64,000 nucleotides of DNA from Anopheles merus (Eukaryota; Arthropoda; Insecta; Diptera; Culicidae): assembly GCF_017562075.2 (NCBI RefSeq), contig NC_054085.1, forward strand, positions 34,594,539-34,658,538, given 5' to 3'. A program made the position numbers and the translations under genes. The notes under the pieces were generated by a model. That model did not search any database. It saw only the letters and a list, made by a program, of their open reading frames with translations, and was not told the origin of the DNA. Shown one piece after another: positions 15,501 through 29,058 of this stretch; the first letter of the stretch is position 1; each line of letters opens with the position of its first letter.

Positions 15501-18500
15501 AATCTCAAACGTATCGAATGCATTTAGAGCTGTTCCCAAATCTACCGCTAACGTAGCAAGGGCCTCCCGCTGCGGGCAATTAAATCACAACCTTTTTTCC
15601 TAACGACGCTGTTGTGCTGAACACGGAAGCTCTCTTTCTCCTGTGACCGTACGGTCACAGCTAGGCTTTTGTGGAACCCTCATCGACGTTCGGGATGATC
15701 AGGTTTGGTTTCTAGTTTTCGTGTTACAGCTTCAGGTGTCGCTCTGAATAAAAAATTGTATTCCAAGATGTGATGTACGTGTCGCAGAGCAAAAGGAAAC
15801 GCTGTATTGCCCTCCTTTAATGCACACTGCATACAAAAAAGGCCTCATTCCGGATTGAGGCTACCGCATTGTCCTTTTCATCCTGCATCCGGGCGAGCGA
15901 TGCGGTGCGTGCAATCGGAGCCATGCCCAGGCTTTCCGATCCCACGGTGTGTCCCGATATCGGCAGGGCTAATAGAATTAATTATTGTGTACCGCTTGAT
16001 TGTGTCGTTGGCTGCGGTCGAGAAACGGGTGGGGAGATTTGTCTATAATGCAGGTTTTGAGCGGTGCGAGAGCCTATCATTTGGGTTTTAGAATGGCCGT
16101 TACGTGTGTGTGGTTGAAGGAGGAGCTGATCCTTGTTTCGTTGGAGTCCATAGCGGGATAGATCAAACGATTTGATCGCTTTGATAGATTTGGAATTTAT
16201 TTCTGTATCCAAACTTGAGAGAGTTATCCGGAGCTTTGAGAGCGTTTTAATCACAGTGTTTGTTGTGTACCTTGAAGAGCTCAGGATCTCAGGGTTTTCC
16301 TCAATAATGCAGTAGCACTTAACAACCCCTCATACCTTAGGCAACATGGTTGACCTCCACTAACCTTGTATGTTCACGATGTAACATTAATTAAATCTCG
16401 TTAGAGCGTCCAACTTGAGACGATAATAGAAATATTATGCACATAAAAAGCAAACCTTTTAGAAAACATCTCTCTCCGGTGGTCTCATATCACGCCGCGA
16501 GACATGTTACCGACATGCGCACATAACCTTAATTGCCCGCTCACTAGCTACCAAATTGAAGCGTGTATGTGTGTCCACATAGCTGCTGGTTTTAATTAAT
16601 CAGATTTGCGCGACCGCCGGCTCCATTGCGCCGGCCAGCGGATGCAAAAGTTTGGCAATAGAGAGAAGTAACTTGATACACTCGGGATCTTTACGTCAAT
16701 GGCACCAGATGCACCATATCATGTCACAGTCTGGCTTAAGCTTGTTGTTGAAATTTCGCAAACCCATCAGGGTCATTTGGTTATGGTTAGCTTCACAAAA
16801 ACAGCCCACAAACAGCTTCATTCAATAAAACGCGAGACCTCCCGCGGCAGACGATGCTCACAGATCAGCGGATCTGTGGCAGTGAATTGCACCTGCCGGG
16901 AGCATGAAAACAGGCAATAAAACGGTACTGGAACACGACTCCGTGGTGCTACATTAATTCGCATCGAACCGGAACATCGCCCCTGTGCTGATCTTTACCG
17001 GCTTTGCGTAAAATAAAACAAAACCCCTCACCACTTTTCTACTTCAAGAAGTTGCTGATCAAGAGCTCCGATGTGTCCGACCGTCTCACTTCAGAGGTTT
17101 AGAGATGAAATGGGCAGTTTTTGTTGGTTGTTGTTTTGGTGTCGGAAATCGTTTCGGGACCGGTTGCGTAATGGCACCGCCTGCAGTGAAGATGATGCCG
17201 CTACCGTTGGAGGTGGACAGCGCAATCGGTTGCTTGACCGGAAATTGTAGCACGCAGTGTATGGTATGGTTCGCGCGTGCTCGGCCGGGGCAATTCAAAC
17301 GGAGAAGGCCACTTTGCGGTGAAGGAGAAGCCTCCGGTCCACCGAAATGACCGATAGCAAACCTGCAACGAGATTCGGTTTCGGTTGGATGGGAACGATT
17401 TGGCACCTCAGCGTGGCGGGCATCAGTGTCGACTGTAATTGGGTGGGTTGCACTTTTTGTTGTTGCTGTCTCTCTCTCTCTCTCTCTCTCGTGCGTATCT
17501 AAACACACGGTCCACGGCTGCTGCGGTTGGTGGTTTTGAGCCGGTCAAATCGGAGGTTGTCATATTTTGGGGCCAAATGGCTCACACTGCAGCAGCAGCA
17601 GAGGTCAGTAGGTTAGATGGTACGTCGTCGCACGTAGTCCAGTAGATGGCCGAACCGCGAACGAACCGCAGCTGGTAGGAGAAGACCCCGGATCGGTGTG
17701 TTGTGTTGGGTGCGAAACTGAACTGAAAGTGAACCCTGCGCGCGCGTGCCCCGTCTGTGAAACGAGAAGATAGTGCTATAAATATCACGTCCAGCAAACC
17801 GCAACTAGGTTCGTATATGGTGTGGTGTGTCGGTGTGCACGTGTGTGACCCTTTTCTATCGGTTGTTGCAGAGCCCTTCACGGAGGAAAGGAAGTTGCAG
17901 GGTGAATGTGTTTCCGGTTTGATTGGTTCGATTGGAAAACAATAATCCCAGACACCTTCTCGGTCTTTGTACACGCGTTCGCGGGGTGGGGGGGCCAAAG
18001 GATGGAACGAAAAGTAGTGTGTGTTGTAAAAATAAACACCTGTACAGGAAGGTCACGTCGCGTGAGGCACACAGTGGAATACAGTTTTTGGTAAAAGTGT
18101 ATTTATTTAAGGGATTTATTGATGTTAAAAAAGCGACATTGGAGGGAAACTACCTGTTAAGAAGGTCGCGTATCTAAAGTGCTGTATAGGAAGCCATTCA
18201 GGTGTCGCTTGTAAGTGGAATGTATTTTTTCTTCTGCTTTTAATCCATTTGTATCGATGTTGATTTCGACTCAGGGACGTACGAAATTGTCAAAACAATT
18301 TGAAAGGCTTCAAGAGTGTCTTGAGATTGTCCGGCAATCGTATGCAGTGTGGCATAAGGGAAGCGAGGCTTTGAGGGTGTTTTTCAAGCAATTAAGTTGA
18401 GTGTGGATATTCACTACACGGTCTTTTAACAATCAAACTGAGTCGCCTGGAGTTGGGTAAAGCCTTGAGTAAAACATTTTGGTTAGCAATCATTGTAAGG

Positions 18501-21500
18501 ATTGTTGGCATTGAACGTTCATTTATATTCGCAACTCGTTCCGCAAAAGTGCGAAAAGTGTATCGAATCGATAATCAATCGCGTTTGACGATTATTTTCC
18601 AACTTTTCTCCACCTAAAGCAAAGGGGAGAGAACCACAATTCAGATTGGAATGTTGTGGCCTACGGTAATTTCTCATTACGGGGCAGTTGGAAAGCAACT
18701 CCCGGTGGTCGTTTAAAATTACCATACCGGTGGTAAACCGCGCAATGTTGGTGTGGCTATGTCCACCCGTGCCATTACTGCCCCACCACACATGCGTTAC
18801 GACTGTGATGTTCGCCGGGGCTGTGTTACTTCACCAAACTCGGTCGATCCGGGTTGTTTATGTTATGCGCAACACAACTGATTGTTCCGCTTTTTTCTGT
18901 TGTTGGTTGTTGCCTGTTGTTCCTCCTTCTTGTGCTGCGACCTACCGACGACTCAATTTTGCGTGCGTTTGTGTTGTTTCTGAGCTTATGTTTGTCCATG
19001 AGGAACACGCGCTGTCATCTTCAGCTCCACGGCGGCGTAACGGCTGCTAGACATTCTTTACGGCCTGTTGAAGGTAACAGTATATTTTGCACCTACCGGG
19101 CAGTGGCAGTCCGAGCGCTATCCCGACATTTGTTTAATGTTTATTTTGGCTACTGAATGTGTGGCTACATGCACAACCTGCCGTACTGTCTGGTGCGCCA
19201 CGACGCACGTTTCTGTACGTATATGCAGGGCTAGTTCGGAGGTTGCACTGTTTGTCGCTGACGAAATCTGTTTGGTGTTCCAGATTTGGTGTCAACTGCC
19301 CCTCAAGAACACAAAGACGCAAACTAGACAGTCAAAGGTTCGTTTAAATTAGGTCTCATTAGATCTCATATCAAGTCGTCACATTGCTGAACTGCTGCAC
19401 TCCACATCTTCCTCTAGTTCTTCAAATCTTATCGTGGAGCCTTCTCCGCGTGCCTTCTCTTTTGGACATAACTCTTGATATCGAATAGCTCGGGGACAAT
19501 GTAAAACTGTTGCCAGCTCAGAAATCACCACCGCCCAGGGCTCCCCGAGCTGTCAGGATGCCCGTTCCAATAAATTTCGTTGTTGATACGCTCGCTCCGG
19601 CCATCGACGTGACGCAGTCGCCCGCGGTATCTCAGGCTGGTAAAAAGGAAACGTCGTGTCCTACAACTTGATAAACATTGGACCCGCTAGGAAAAGGGAG
19701 ACCCCCCGAAAAAACCAACCCCGAAGTTCAGGTTGCGCTCGTCGGCAATAACATTAATAAGATTGATTGCATTGCAATTAATGGCCGGCCGACCGACCGC
19801 TATTCCTTTTGTGTAGCGCTGCGCTGTAATCATCTGCGTATATACGCTGGACCAAGAAACTTGAGGCGAAAGTAAAACACTTGGTCGACAGGGACAGCAG
19901 CGGTGATGGTGGTGTTAGCAGATGTGTTCACGGAGCGCGGTTTGGAAGATTGTGTGCAAAAATTTGCACAAACTTTGTGACCTCCAGGTAAGTGGGGGTC
20001 TGCCGTGCGAGCGTCCCCATGAGCAAGTAGGTCAAACGGTGGGTTATTGATCGTTGTCAACCCCCGGGTGGCTGTTATTACTTTTTTGGTGGACTTTCCT
20101 GTTCGTTCGGACGACTTTCGACAACGCCGAGTGATCGAATTTCGCAACTCCGATCTGTGCGCTGATGAGTTTGCCTTGATAAGCGACCGAGTGTAAGGAA
20201 ATTGTGACACTGTTCGTTCCATTTCAGTACACCCAACTTCGGGGACGTTCTTTCACTCTAAGTACTAGAAGGGGGATGGTTAGTGTGCAAGAAGCGATGT
20301 GTTGCAAGCAAATGACAGTGCCGCATCTTTCAGCTATCGGTTTCAACTACCGTGGCTCATTCGAAATTCGATTTGCGTAATTTGTAAGCCCCCCGGTGTG
20401 CACGCACGATGATTAGTGGCGACACCACGAGCAATCAGCTCAAGATCTTGGCTATTGGCCTCTTTGTTGGGTGGTGGAGGGAGTTGTTGGTCCATGGCAT
20501 CACCGCCAGCCGTTCGTCCACAAGCCCTCAGTCAGTCAGTCAGTCCGTCAGGACGCATTTCTGACAAGACCCTCACGACGGCCGACAACATTAGGGGTGA
20601 ATACCGTCGTCGCGTGTTCCACTCTCCTGATACATATTCATGAGATGATGCTCGGCGGTGAGTTACTGCAGTTCGATCTTTTGTGATACCTTCACGGTAT
20701 GTGATTCCATGGTGCCCGGAGGAATAGCACACACTTTGAAGGTAGACGAGTGTTAGAGTGAGGGTAGCGGAGCATGTAAGATTGGTTTTGCATTTTGGAT
20801 CACCCTTTCGGTTTGGCATCCACGCATCAGTCACAGCAGGGGGCACGCCCTAGGGATGTTTGATGTTATGGAATCGTACAATTTGGAGTTGATGACGACT
20901 CCGGTGACGATTTGGGTGTTAGAACACAATAAGAGGCTTGCTTGGTAACCCTTTTTTGTTGTTGTGATTTTGTTGTTAATGATGGTGCGAAAAGCCCACT
21001 CACTACTCTGACTCCAAGAAACCAAAGAAAACAAGCAAACGATCAACGATCCTGTAGGTGTGACGGTAATGTGTTTGAGTTTCAATGTTTTCGGGCGTAT
21101 TCTTCGTCTTTAAGCCGATTAATTCCATGTCCTAGCTGGATTAAGGTTGCCCAAAATCCACCGTAAATACTTTTATCGCTCCGTCAGAAGCAAGAGGCTC
21201 TGGCGGCTTTTGTTGGGAGTCACAGAGCGAAGTCTTGCCCAACGGTTTCCTGTCTTTGCGCAGCACCGCTGTAAAGACTCAACTCGAATCGACTTTAAAG
21301 GTGTTTCTTGATTTGTTGGTTTTGATAAACGATCGTGCCTCGGGCAATCCTTACGCGCGATCCCATCACAATCAGGTTTCAGGCTTCTTGCCGCCCTACC
21401 GAACGACCGAAGCGTCTTTTGCTTTGCGCAGTGGAGTTCTTCTTCGTTAAGATATGGTCATTAAACAGTTTCAGAAATTTTGAGCCACAACGGTCGAAAT

Positions 21501-21705
21501 GCACCCGGTAGGAGCTGCTAAAAACTCTCTGGTAGCACAAAATGTCAAGGTCAGTGTGATGTTTAGTGTGTTACGATCGCTGATACGATGTTTGCTAATT
21601 TCACCCGTTTTTCTTCAACGAAGTTCAACGTTCGCCCGCTCAGCGACCACGGCTCGGTGCGGTAAGATTTCGTTTGTCTTTCACGAAACGCCGTTTACGT
21701 AAAAA

Positions 21706-21742
<37 letters not shown>

Positions 21743-24700
21743 CAAGCAAAGGTGAAACCTGTTTGTGTTTTCAATGTAACATCTCAAAATATTTGATTTA
21801 TAACCACAACTGCGGGCGAGTTGGCGAGACTTGATTGTAAACTTTGTTTTGGCTTGTTTGTTAGGAGGTGAGGTTTTTGGGTAAACGGAAACAGCTTAAC
21901 CAGTGAAATTTCGCTCTTTTTTTGTTTTATTTTGTGTCTATTATTCTTTACTTAAATTTAGTTTCTTTCGTACTTCAAACGAAGATAAGACAATACATTT
22001 TCCGAAAACCCCAAAACCAATTAAGAACAATGTCTTCAGCCAATGCTCAGCTAAGAGAGCATCGGTAGAGCATCGCCCCTCGTTGGCCATATGTTTTATT
22101 ATCGTTTGCCAATTCCCACCTCCGTAATTGCAGCCCACACATCAATTCCCACCGCACAAACCGCAGCAATTCGTTTCGTTCGGCATGCAACAATAAAATT
22201 TAATCAGCTAAACAACAACCAAGCTAAACGGTGGGCAGTCATCTAGAACGGTCGGCTCCGTGCACTCCCTACTTCTCGCTTGCCATAAATCGCCAAAAAT
22301 GACCCTTCGCACAGGGACGTGCTTGCCCTTTTTCTTACCCATTTTTCGCAATTACTACTATTCCAGTACGGAAAATGCACTTCACAAAATTAACGGTCAA
22401 CAACGGGATCCGTCCACCCAGCAATTTCCTGTGCAGTGCAATTGATACGGAAACGTTTAGGAAACCATTCGGAGGAAAAACGAAAAAAACAACACCGCCT
22501 TAGGGGTGATACTATCGCAACATAAAAGCAACAAACGCAGTTGCAATCGTTGTCGAAATCAAAATTTAATTGCAAACCATCCATCCCCGGAGGAACGCAT
22601 GGGACCGCGCACACCGTTTTTCCCTCGCCTGTGCCCTCTCGGTGCGAACATGTAATTCCATGCGCATTATGTTGCCGAAAAAATAATCATAATCGCGACT
22701 TTATCCCATGAGCACGAATCGTAAACAGCACGGTGCGGTGCAATCAGTCCACGGGGAGGAAAATAAAAACATGCACGCTACCCCAAGTGTGTCCGATTCC
22801 GGTTCTGGGCAGCTGCAGCTGTGCGCACTATGTTTTAGAGATACATACAGGAAGAGAGGAAGAGAGGGTGACGCCCTAGAGCTGCACACATCATCCCGTG
22901 GAAGTGAAGACTAGGTCGCATCAGACGCGTCGGTTGGTCCCCTCCACAAAGCCAAACGCCACGATTGAAGGTCACGGACGGGGAAACCATGCCGAAAACA
23001 AAGCCTGAAAACGCGTGTTACATGCCGCACCCCATTAGCGGACCGGTGCGTCCCTGTCGAAAGGGATTCCATATTCCCCTCTGCGATATGAGTGCGCCTG
23101 CGCGTTCGATACGCATCGCACGCTTAATTGCACTTCTCACCCAGAGCAACTGATCAAAGAGTGCGTATCCTGCGCAGTATCCCTGCCAACAGCTGTTGGG
23201 ATGTTTGTTTCATCGTCGTCATCATCATCCGCTCTCGCATACGCTGCATTACGCGTGTTTTGTTTACGTTTGCCGTGCAGCAGTCGCTGCAGTAGGGGAG
23301 GCTTTTAGAAGAGCCGATCAAAATAAAGCCTCATTTTTGACGGGTACTTCCGGACGGGACGGACGGACCCAAAGCATCAAAGCGACAGCAGCGACGACCC
23401 CGATTCTGTTCTGAGAGCAGGTCGGCATTAGCACCGCACAGCGCAGGGCAAGGAAGGAAAAACTGGCCATCAACAGGACTGTGTTATTCAGGCTAATCAG
23501 ATACGGCTAGAACAGAGCCGGCGTCTTTTCGTTTTTAGGGTAATTGCAACTTAGCGCTTAATTGCGACCGCTTCCAAGATCCTCGCGATTGGTTGTGTCC
23601 CGCATCGCTTTTAGTTTCGTTGTCTTGAAATTATAATAAAAACTAAATAAAACAGCGAGAGAGAGAGAGAGATCCCGAAAGGTGCGAAATCGAAGAAATG
23701 AGGTCGAGTGTCGTGGTGCAGCAGCGAAAATGGTTTCATTATTTGGACGTGGTCGGGAAAGCGTCCAGCTTGTTCGGCAACGCTGTGAGACACCAAGAAC
23801 AACTGTCACCGATTTTGTTCACAAGCCTCTGTGGACGCATTAGCAACGACGTCTTTCCCTTTTTTGGAGGGCGCATGGTGTCAGTAAAGCCGCGGTAGCA
23901 GCTGATGAAGACCAACGGTACAGCTGGTTATGAGTCAGACACAAAGCAGAAACATCCAACGGAAAAGAAACAGATCTCAAAAAAAGAAAAAAAAACAGAA
24001 ACTGTTGTCCATGTCCGCTTCAAATGGCGCTAACTTAAGCCGAGATCTAGTCAGTTTCGCAAACACCTCCTCTCTGGTTGGTCTAGCGCCAAAAAATCGC
24101 GTTTTGAGGCGCATCTTTTAACTCCACTGTGCTAAACAATTGCTGCCGGAAGAGACCGACTGAGCGAGCAAGCGATGCTTATCGTGCCTGCATGAGAATC
24201 AGAACAACGAACGGGTACTGTTTTGTACCGTCCAAGCGAGGTGTCAAAAGCATGGAAGTTTGTGGCTCTGGAGACAGGTTTTAGTTTGAACTTTTCAAGT
24301 TCAAACTGTGACTCTGATATGGCGTGAATAAGTTACTCTCTGTGACGACGTTTACGAGTTCCTGGATCTGTTGTGGAGATTAAGCGATTTTGCAGAGGAT
24401 GTTGGCCTTTTTTTGACTTTGGTAAGATTTATGAATAATTTCAACTTAAGAAGGGCGTCTGTTCAAATCCCACAATAAACTGCTGGACGCCCTCATGCCT
24501 ACCTCCCCTAAACGTCGGATTGCAGTTATTGCGCAAGACATTCCGCACACTATTATCCACTTAAGTCAATCTGTCTGTACGCAAGATGATACTCGGGTAC
24601 TTCATTGCACCAATGGCGATCAGCATCATCATGATCATGATCATCATCTTCGCAAGATATGCACACTTGGCGCAAATTATTGCGCACTGCGAAAACCAGT

Positions 24701-27700
24701 AAACATAAACAGCACGTCCGTCCTGCTTTCCGTCGAAAGAGCTGACGGGGCGCTTTTTATCAAAAACATGAACCTAATGTCGGACAGTCGAGGATCGGGA
24801 AGGAGGTATCAGTGTAGTGTAAATATTCACCAGCACCTAGCTTGCAACAGTTCATCTTCCTCAAGAGCCCTCCGAACCGTACACACTATTAACCTCGTCC
24901 AGCGCCAATCGGCGGTAATTTATGCAAATTGCGTGGTCGTCTGGGAGGCGAGGGAAGTAACAAAAAATCACAAACCCAATCTTCGTCGCAAATGCATGCC
25001 CACGACCTGATTGATTTGTGAATTGTTCAGAGTGTATGCACGTAGCGCTCTCTGTGTGTATGTGTGTGTGCTTGTACTTGCTTATTTATTTGCTCATTGT
25101 ATTGTTACCCATCGTGCCGGCAATAGGAGTGCGCTTGAGAAGTGCATTCTTGCCCGTAGCAACCCGACAGCGATAATGCCTCTCGGTCTGGCAAGTGGAT
25201 TTTGCGCTTGGTGTGGTGTTGATTTGGAGTGCTGGTCGTGTGGTTCGCGATCGTTTCGTCCCAATGTCACCGGTAAGAGCCGTTGTAGACAACGCGTCTG
25301 CACGCGCAGGATCACGACTGTAACGCACGAAGTCTTTAGGCATTAGAGACGTTGGTTTGTGGTTGCACCTTAACAGGTACCGGTGCGTAGTGTGTGAGAT
25401 GCTTTGTGATGGTAATTAAGGTGACTAATCATACACTCGGCCCGTTCACGACTGTCGGTGATGTTGATGTTGGCGGTGGTGTGCGGAGGTTGTACGGTTT
25501 AAGGCTTTACGTTTTGGCAAAGGCATATAGAGGAAATCAAAGCAAAAGCTTCAATCATGGCACAGAATGACCATAAACATTGACCAGAAGTCAGTCAGAA
25601 TTAGGTGCTAAAGCACAAGATGATATCAGGGACGTCAACAGAAAGATTACATAAATGTACCAATATCTGATGTGAATTTTGCAAAGTACGCGCCAACCAC
25701 AATCTGCCGGAACAGTTTTAGCCTTCGGGCAAAGAATTTTGTAAATTACTATAATAGCTCAAAGGAACGACTAGCTCAACTAGCCCCCAAAAGCCTTCTG
25801 CGACCTTCCACCTGCACACTGTTGCTTTTCGCGTAGGCTTACCCCCGTTTGCACCTGCACCAGACTTTTTGGAATGTCTATGCTGTCTCTTTTTCCCTGT
25901 CATTTGACCCTCACTGAAACCATCAATTAAAAGCACCCTCTCAACCATCTGTGCAGCCTACGGACCGAGGCTCCGGTCGGTAGTGCTCTGCGTGTTAGAA
26001 TTAAATGTAATTATGACTAGCCCGTACCCGTACACGTACCCGTACCACGCAAAAGGATGGCCCTGATATTCGCCCAAGCCCTGGCGTTGCGTTCGGCGAT
26101 GCTGCAGCGAACCATTTTTGGCCACGTTCGGGCATAAGTCCACCGACGCAATTGCAATAGCCCAACCCTTTTCTCGGCTTGAGCAGCTGCTTCTTGCTGC
26201 TCTCCAACACACTTCAAGTAGCATCGAGTCATCGATCGGCATTTGTTCATCGTATTTGCTTAATGAAGTGAATCTAATTAACTACTTAGCTCTCGATTCG
26301 TGCATCGGTGATCGGGCTGAGCATTTGCTGTGAGTGCCCTCCTCGATTCGCCCTAGTCATCAGTTAATAAAGCAACAAATCATTTATCGTACCATCATCA
26401 GCCTTTGAGACGCCGCGTGCATCGTCGCCCAGCGCGTCGACAAAGGCATGGGCCCTTCGCCACTGTGAGATGCACATGCACCTCTAGAAGCATTCTAATA
26501 GGGACGGATGCGTTTTTGTTCCTCTCTCTCTTTCACACAAACACTGCCCGATGGATGTGTGGGTTCGTCGTTTGAGACGATGAAGCTTGGGTGGTTCACA
26601 TGGAATTCAAACAAATAAAGTCAGTCATATTCACATCTCGAAAGGGCTAGGGTGTGTGCGCTTGAATCTGTGTATCTTGGCGGTTTGTGTCTCCCGCCTG
26701 AAAAGGGGCGAAGAAAAAGCAAGCGTAACGCAGACAGGCGAAAGAGAGTGTGTGCTGTGTGTAAGAGAAGGGAGAAGCGGGAGCGGGCGTGTCAATTAAT
26801 TTCAATAATAACGCTCGTTGTTTTATTCCTCGCCTCTTCCGACAGATTCCGCGGGCATCTTGCAGAAGTGGAGCAAGCTACGACGCCGCTGCGCCTCGTT
26901 CAAGTCAGTCTCCGGGCCGGCCTCGCTCGATTCGGACACCAACTTCATCTTGGCCGAGCATCCAGGTCACTATCAGATCATCAGTACTGCGACCGGCTCG
27001 CCGATACCGCCCCGTGCCGCACTCACCAACCCGTCGAAGGTCCAGCCGTCACCGCACCAACATCATCACCATCATCATCCGCTGTACCACGGGCATCATC
27101 ACCATCCCCACGGGTTACATCTACCAGCACACCTCCACAATCTGCCACCGCGAGGTCCCACCCATCCGCACCACAACCATCACCACCACCACCACCATCA
27201 TCTTCACCACAGTCATCTGCATCATCATCAGCAGCAGCAACAGCAGCAGCAGCAGCATCAGCTCCATCATCATCCGCTCGTTGACTATCCGCTGCCCGGC
27301 GGTCACCTGCTGGACGGTTCGCCACCGCTCGCGTCCGGCTACGATCCCAAAAACTGGGAGCTCCGACACTCAAGCTCCTCGTCCGCATCGGCCTCATCCT
27401 CCTCCACGATCGGGGCACCGCCAGCCATACCCCCGGACGAGTACTGGCAGCACTTCCCGCACGAACCGAGCGATGTCAAGCTGTGGCGTCTAGGTGCGCA
27501 CCAGACGTACGCACATCGCATCCACGTGAATCCGCCCCAGCGGCGCAGCGCGCACAGCATCGACTGGGAGTACAACGTGCAGCGGTACGAGAACATGTGC
27601 GACAACATGGCACCGCCGCCGCCCCGGATCTTCCGCACCGAGAAGCTGCAGTACTACGACGAGCTGTCGGACGTGAAGCGACCAGTGCAGGCTGGCAGTG

Positions 27701-29020
27701 AGCCGACCCAGGAGAGCAATGGTGGCATAAAGGTCGCAAAAGAGATCAAGCTGCCGAGTCTGAAGACGTTCAAGTCGGCGTCGATGCGTCTGCCGGGCCA
27801 GAAGTCTTCAATACACGAGGTGCAGCAGCTGTTGAGGAGTAAGTTCAACCGGATACATGCGGGATTGCGCAAACGGAGAGCGCTGTCGGTACAGGAGGTG
27901 TTCCAGGTACCGGGGACACCCGGGACAGCTTCCGGCGTGCAGGCAACACCGACCAAACCCACGTTCTATGTGCCCTCGCCGCTGGTTAGCGAACGGACGC
28001 CCCATCGTGGTGTGACGACGCGCTACAGCGAAGAGGAGGAAGGTAATGGTCCAAGAACGGCTCCCTTTCTGGACGAGGAGGACCAACGGGATGGTTTGGC
28101 GAGCGATCGGCACGCGGACGAGGAGGAAGGTCCCGTCAGTCTGCCTTACATTAGTGAAACGATGCTAGCAGAAACGGTGGCCGTGAAGAAGGTTACCCTC
28201 CGCTCGACCGATCACAGTCCCAGCCCGCGCAAGGAACGCACCAAGACCTGGTACCGCAGCATAGACTTCAATGCAGCGTTGCAGAAACTCGAATCGCATC
28301 GACACTCGCTCGACACCAAAGGCACACCAAAGAAACAGTCGTCCGAACCGGAGACGCCCGCCACCAAGGAGCGGTCAAAGCCGGATCGGACCACCACCGA
28401 AGAAGTCACCGCCACCACTGCCGCCAAACCGAACTTCTCCATCGGAGGGCGCGTGAGTTTGCGCGAGCGGGTAGAAAACATGAACCTAAGTCGATTGCGC
28501 CCGTCAAAAGTGTCCTCCGGTGGCAGTCCCGTCCCATCCGCCACGACGCCGGTGGCCGTTGTGAAGAAGGTGTCGGACGCGCGCAAGATACGGCCCCGCA
28601 GCCACTCGCCGTTGAAAAACATCAAGATAAACCTGTCGCCGGTAAAGAAGGCAACCGGCGCTGCCGCCACACCATCCCTGGGAACCGACAAAGCCTCCAA
28701 GCGGGAATCGATCGGTCTGTTTGGTCGGCTAAACCGGATGATGCATCAGCACGGGCTCGGAGGGCTTGGGAGCGATAAGGCGGTGGCTGACGGTGCCAGT
28801 ACCCGCAAGCCGAACGGTAAATCGCTCGTTGTCGTCCCCGTCGGCAGTGCGCCCAAAAATGGTGCCGAGGATGGGTCGTTGACTTCTGCTTCCGTGGCGC
28901 GTCCGACCGGAACCGATAAGGCAGTCGGTGCGGGCAGTGCTGGCGTCAGCTTCGGTGGGAATGTTAGTAAACAGTCGACGATACAGAAGCTGACGCAGCT
29001 GAGCAGTTGCAACCGGCGAG

Positions 29021-29058
<38 letters not shown>

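Larger units (their letters stand above)
55..26845 (+). other. Giant first visible intron of the PDZ gene (26.8 kb)
   Basis: This runs from the donor GTAAGA at 55 to the acceptor ending GACAG at 26841-26845, which follows a short pyrimidine-rich stretch. No conserved coding exon was recognised inside it on either strand. The ORFs present are short, overlap in several frames and show no family signature. It holds dinucleotide microsatellites, a G14 homopolymer, a perfect 20-bp palindrome at 15641, an 11-bp-arm hairpin at 24283, tRNA-like fragments (about 3775 and 24460) and a CCCGTA tandem at 26021. It may also hold enhancers or alternative promoters that cannot be proven by reading. Confidence 0.65.

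Noticed and set aside
24622..24650. CATCATGATCATGATCATCATC as a regulatory palindrome
   Set aside because: It is a simple trinucleotide-type repeat whose symmetry follows from the repeat unit.
24495..25010. 171-codon open frame in the large intron
   Set aside because: No recognisable domain, His-rich part arises from a CATCATGATCATGATCAT repeat, and no flanking splice signals or codon bias support it.
28212..28700. Long minus-strand frames opposite the PDZ-gene exon
   Set aside because: Shadows of strongly biased coding sequence on the plus strand.
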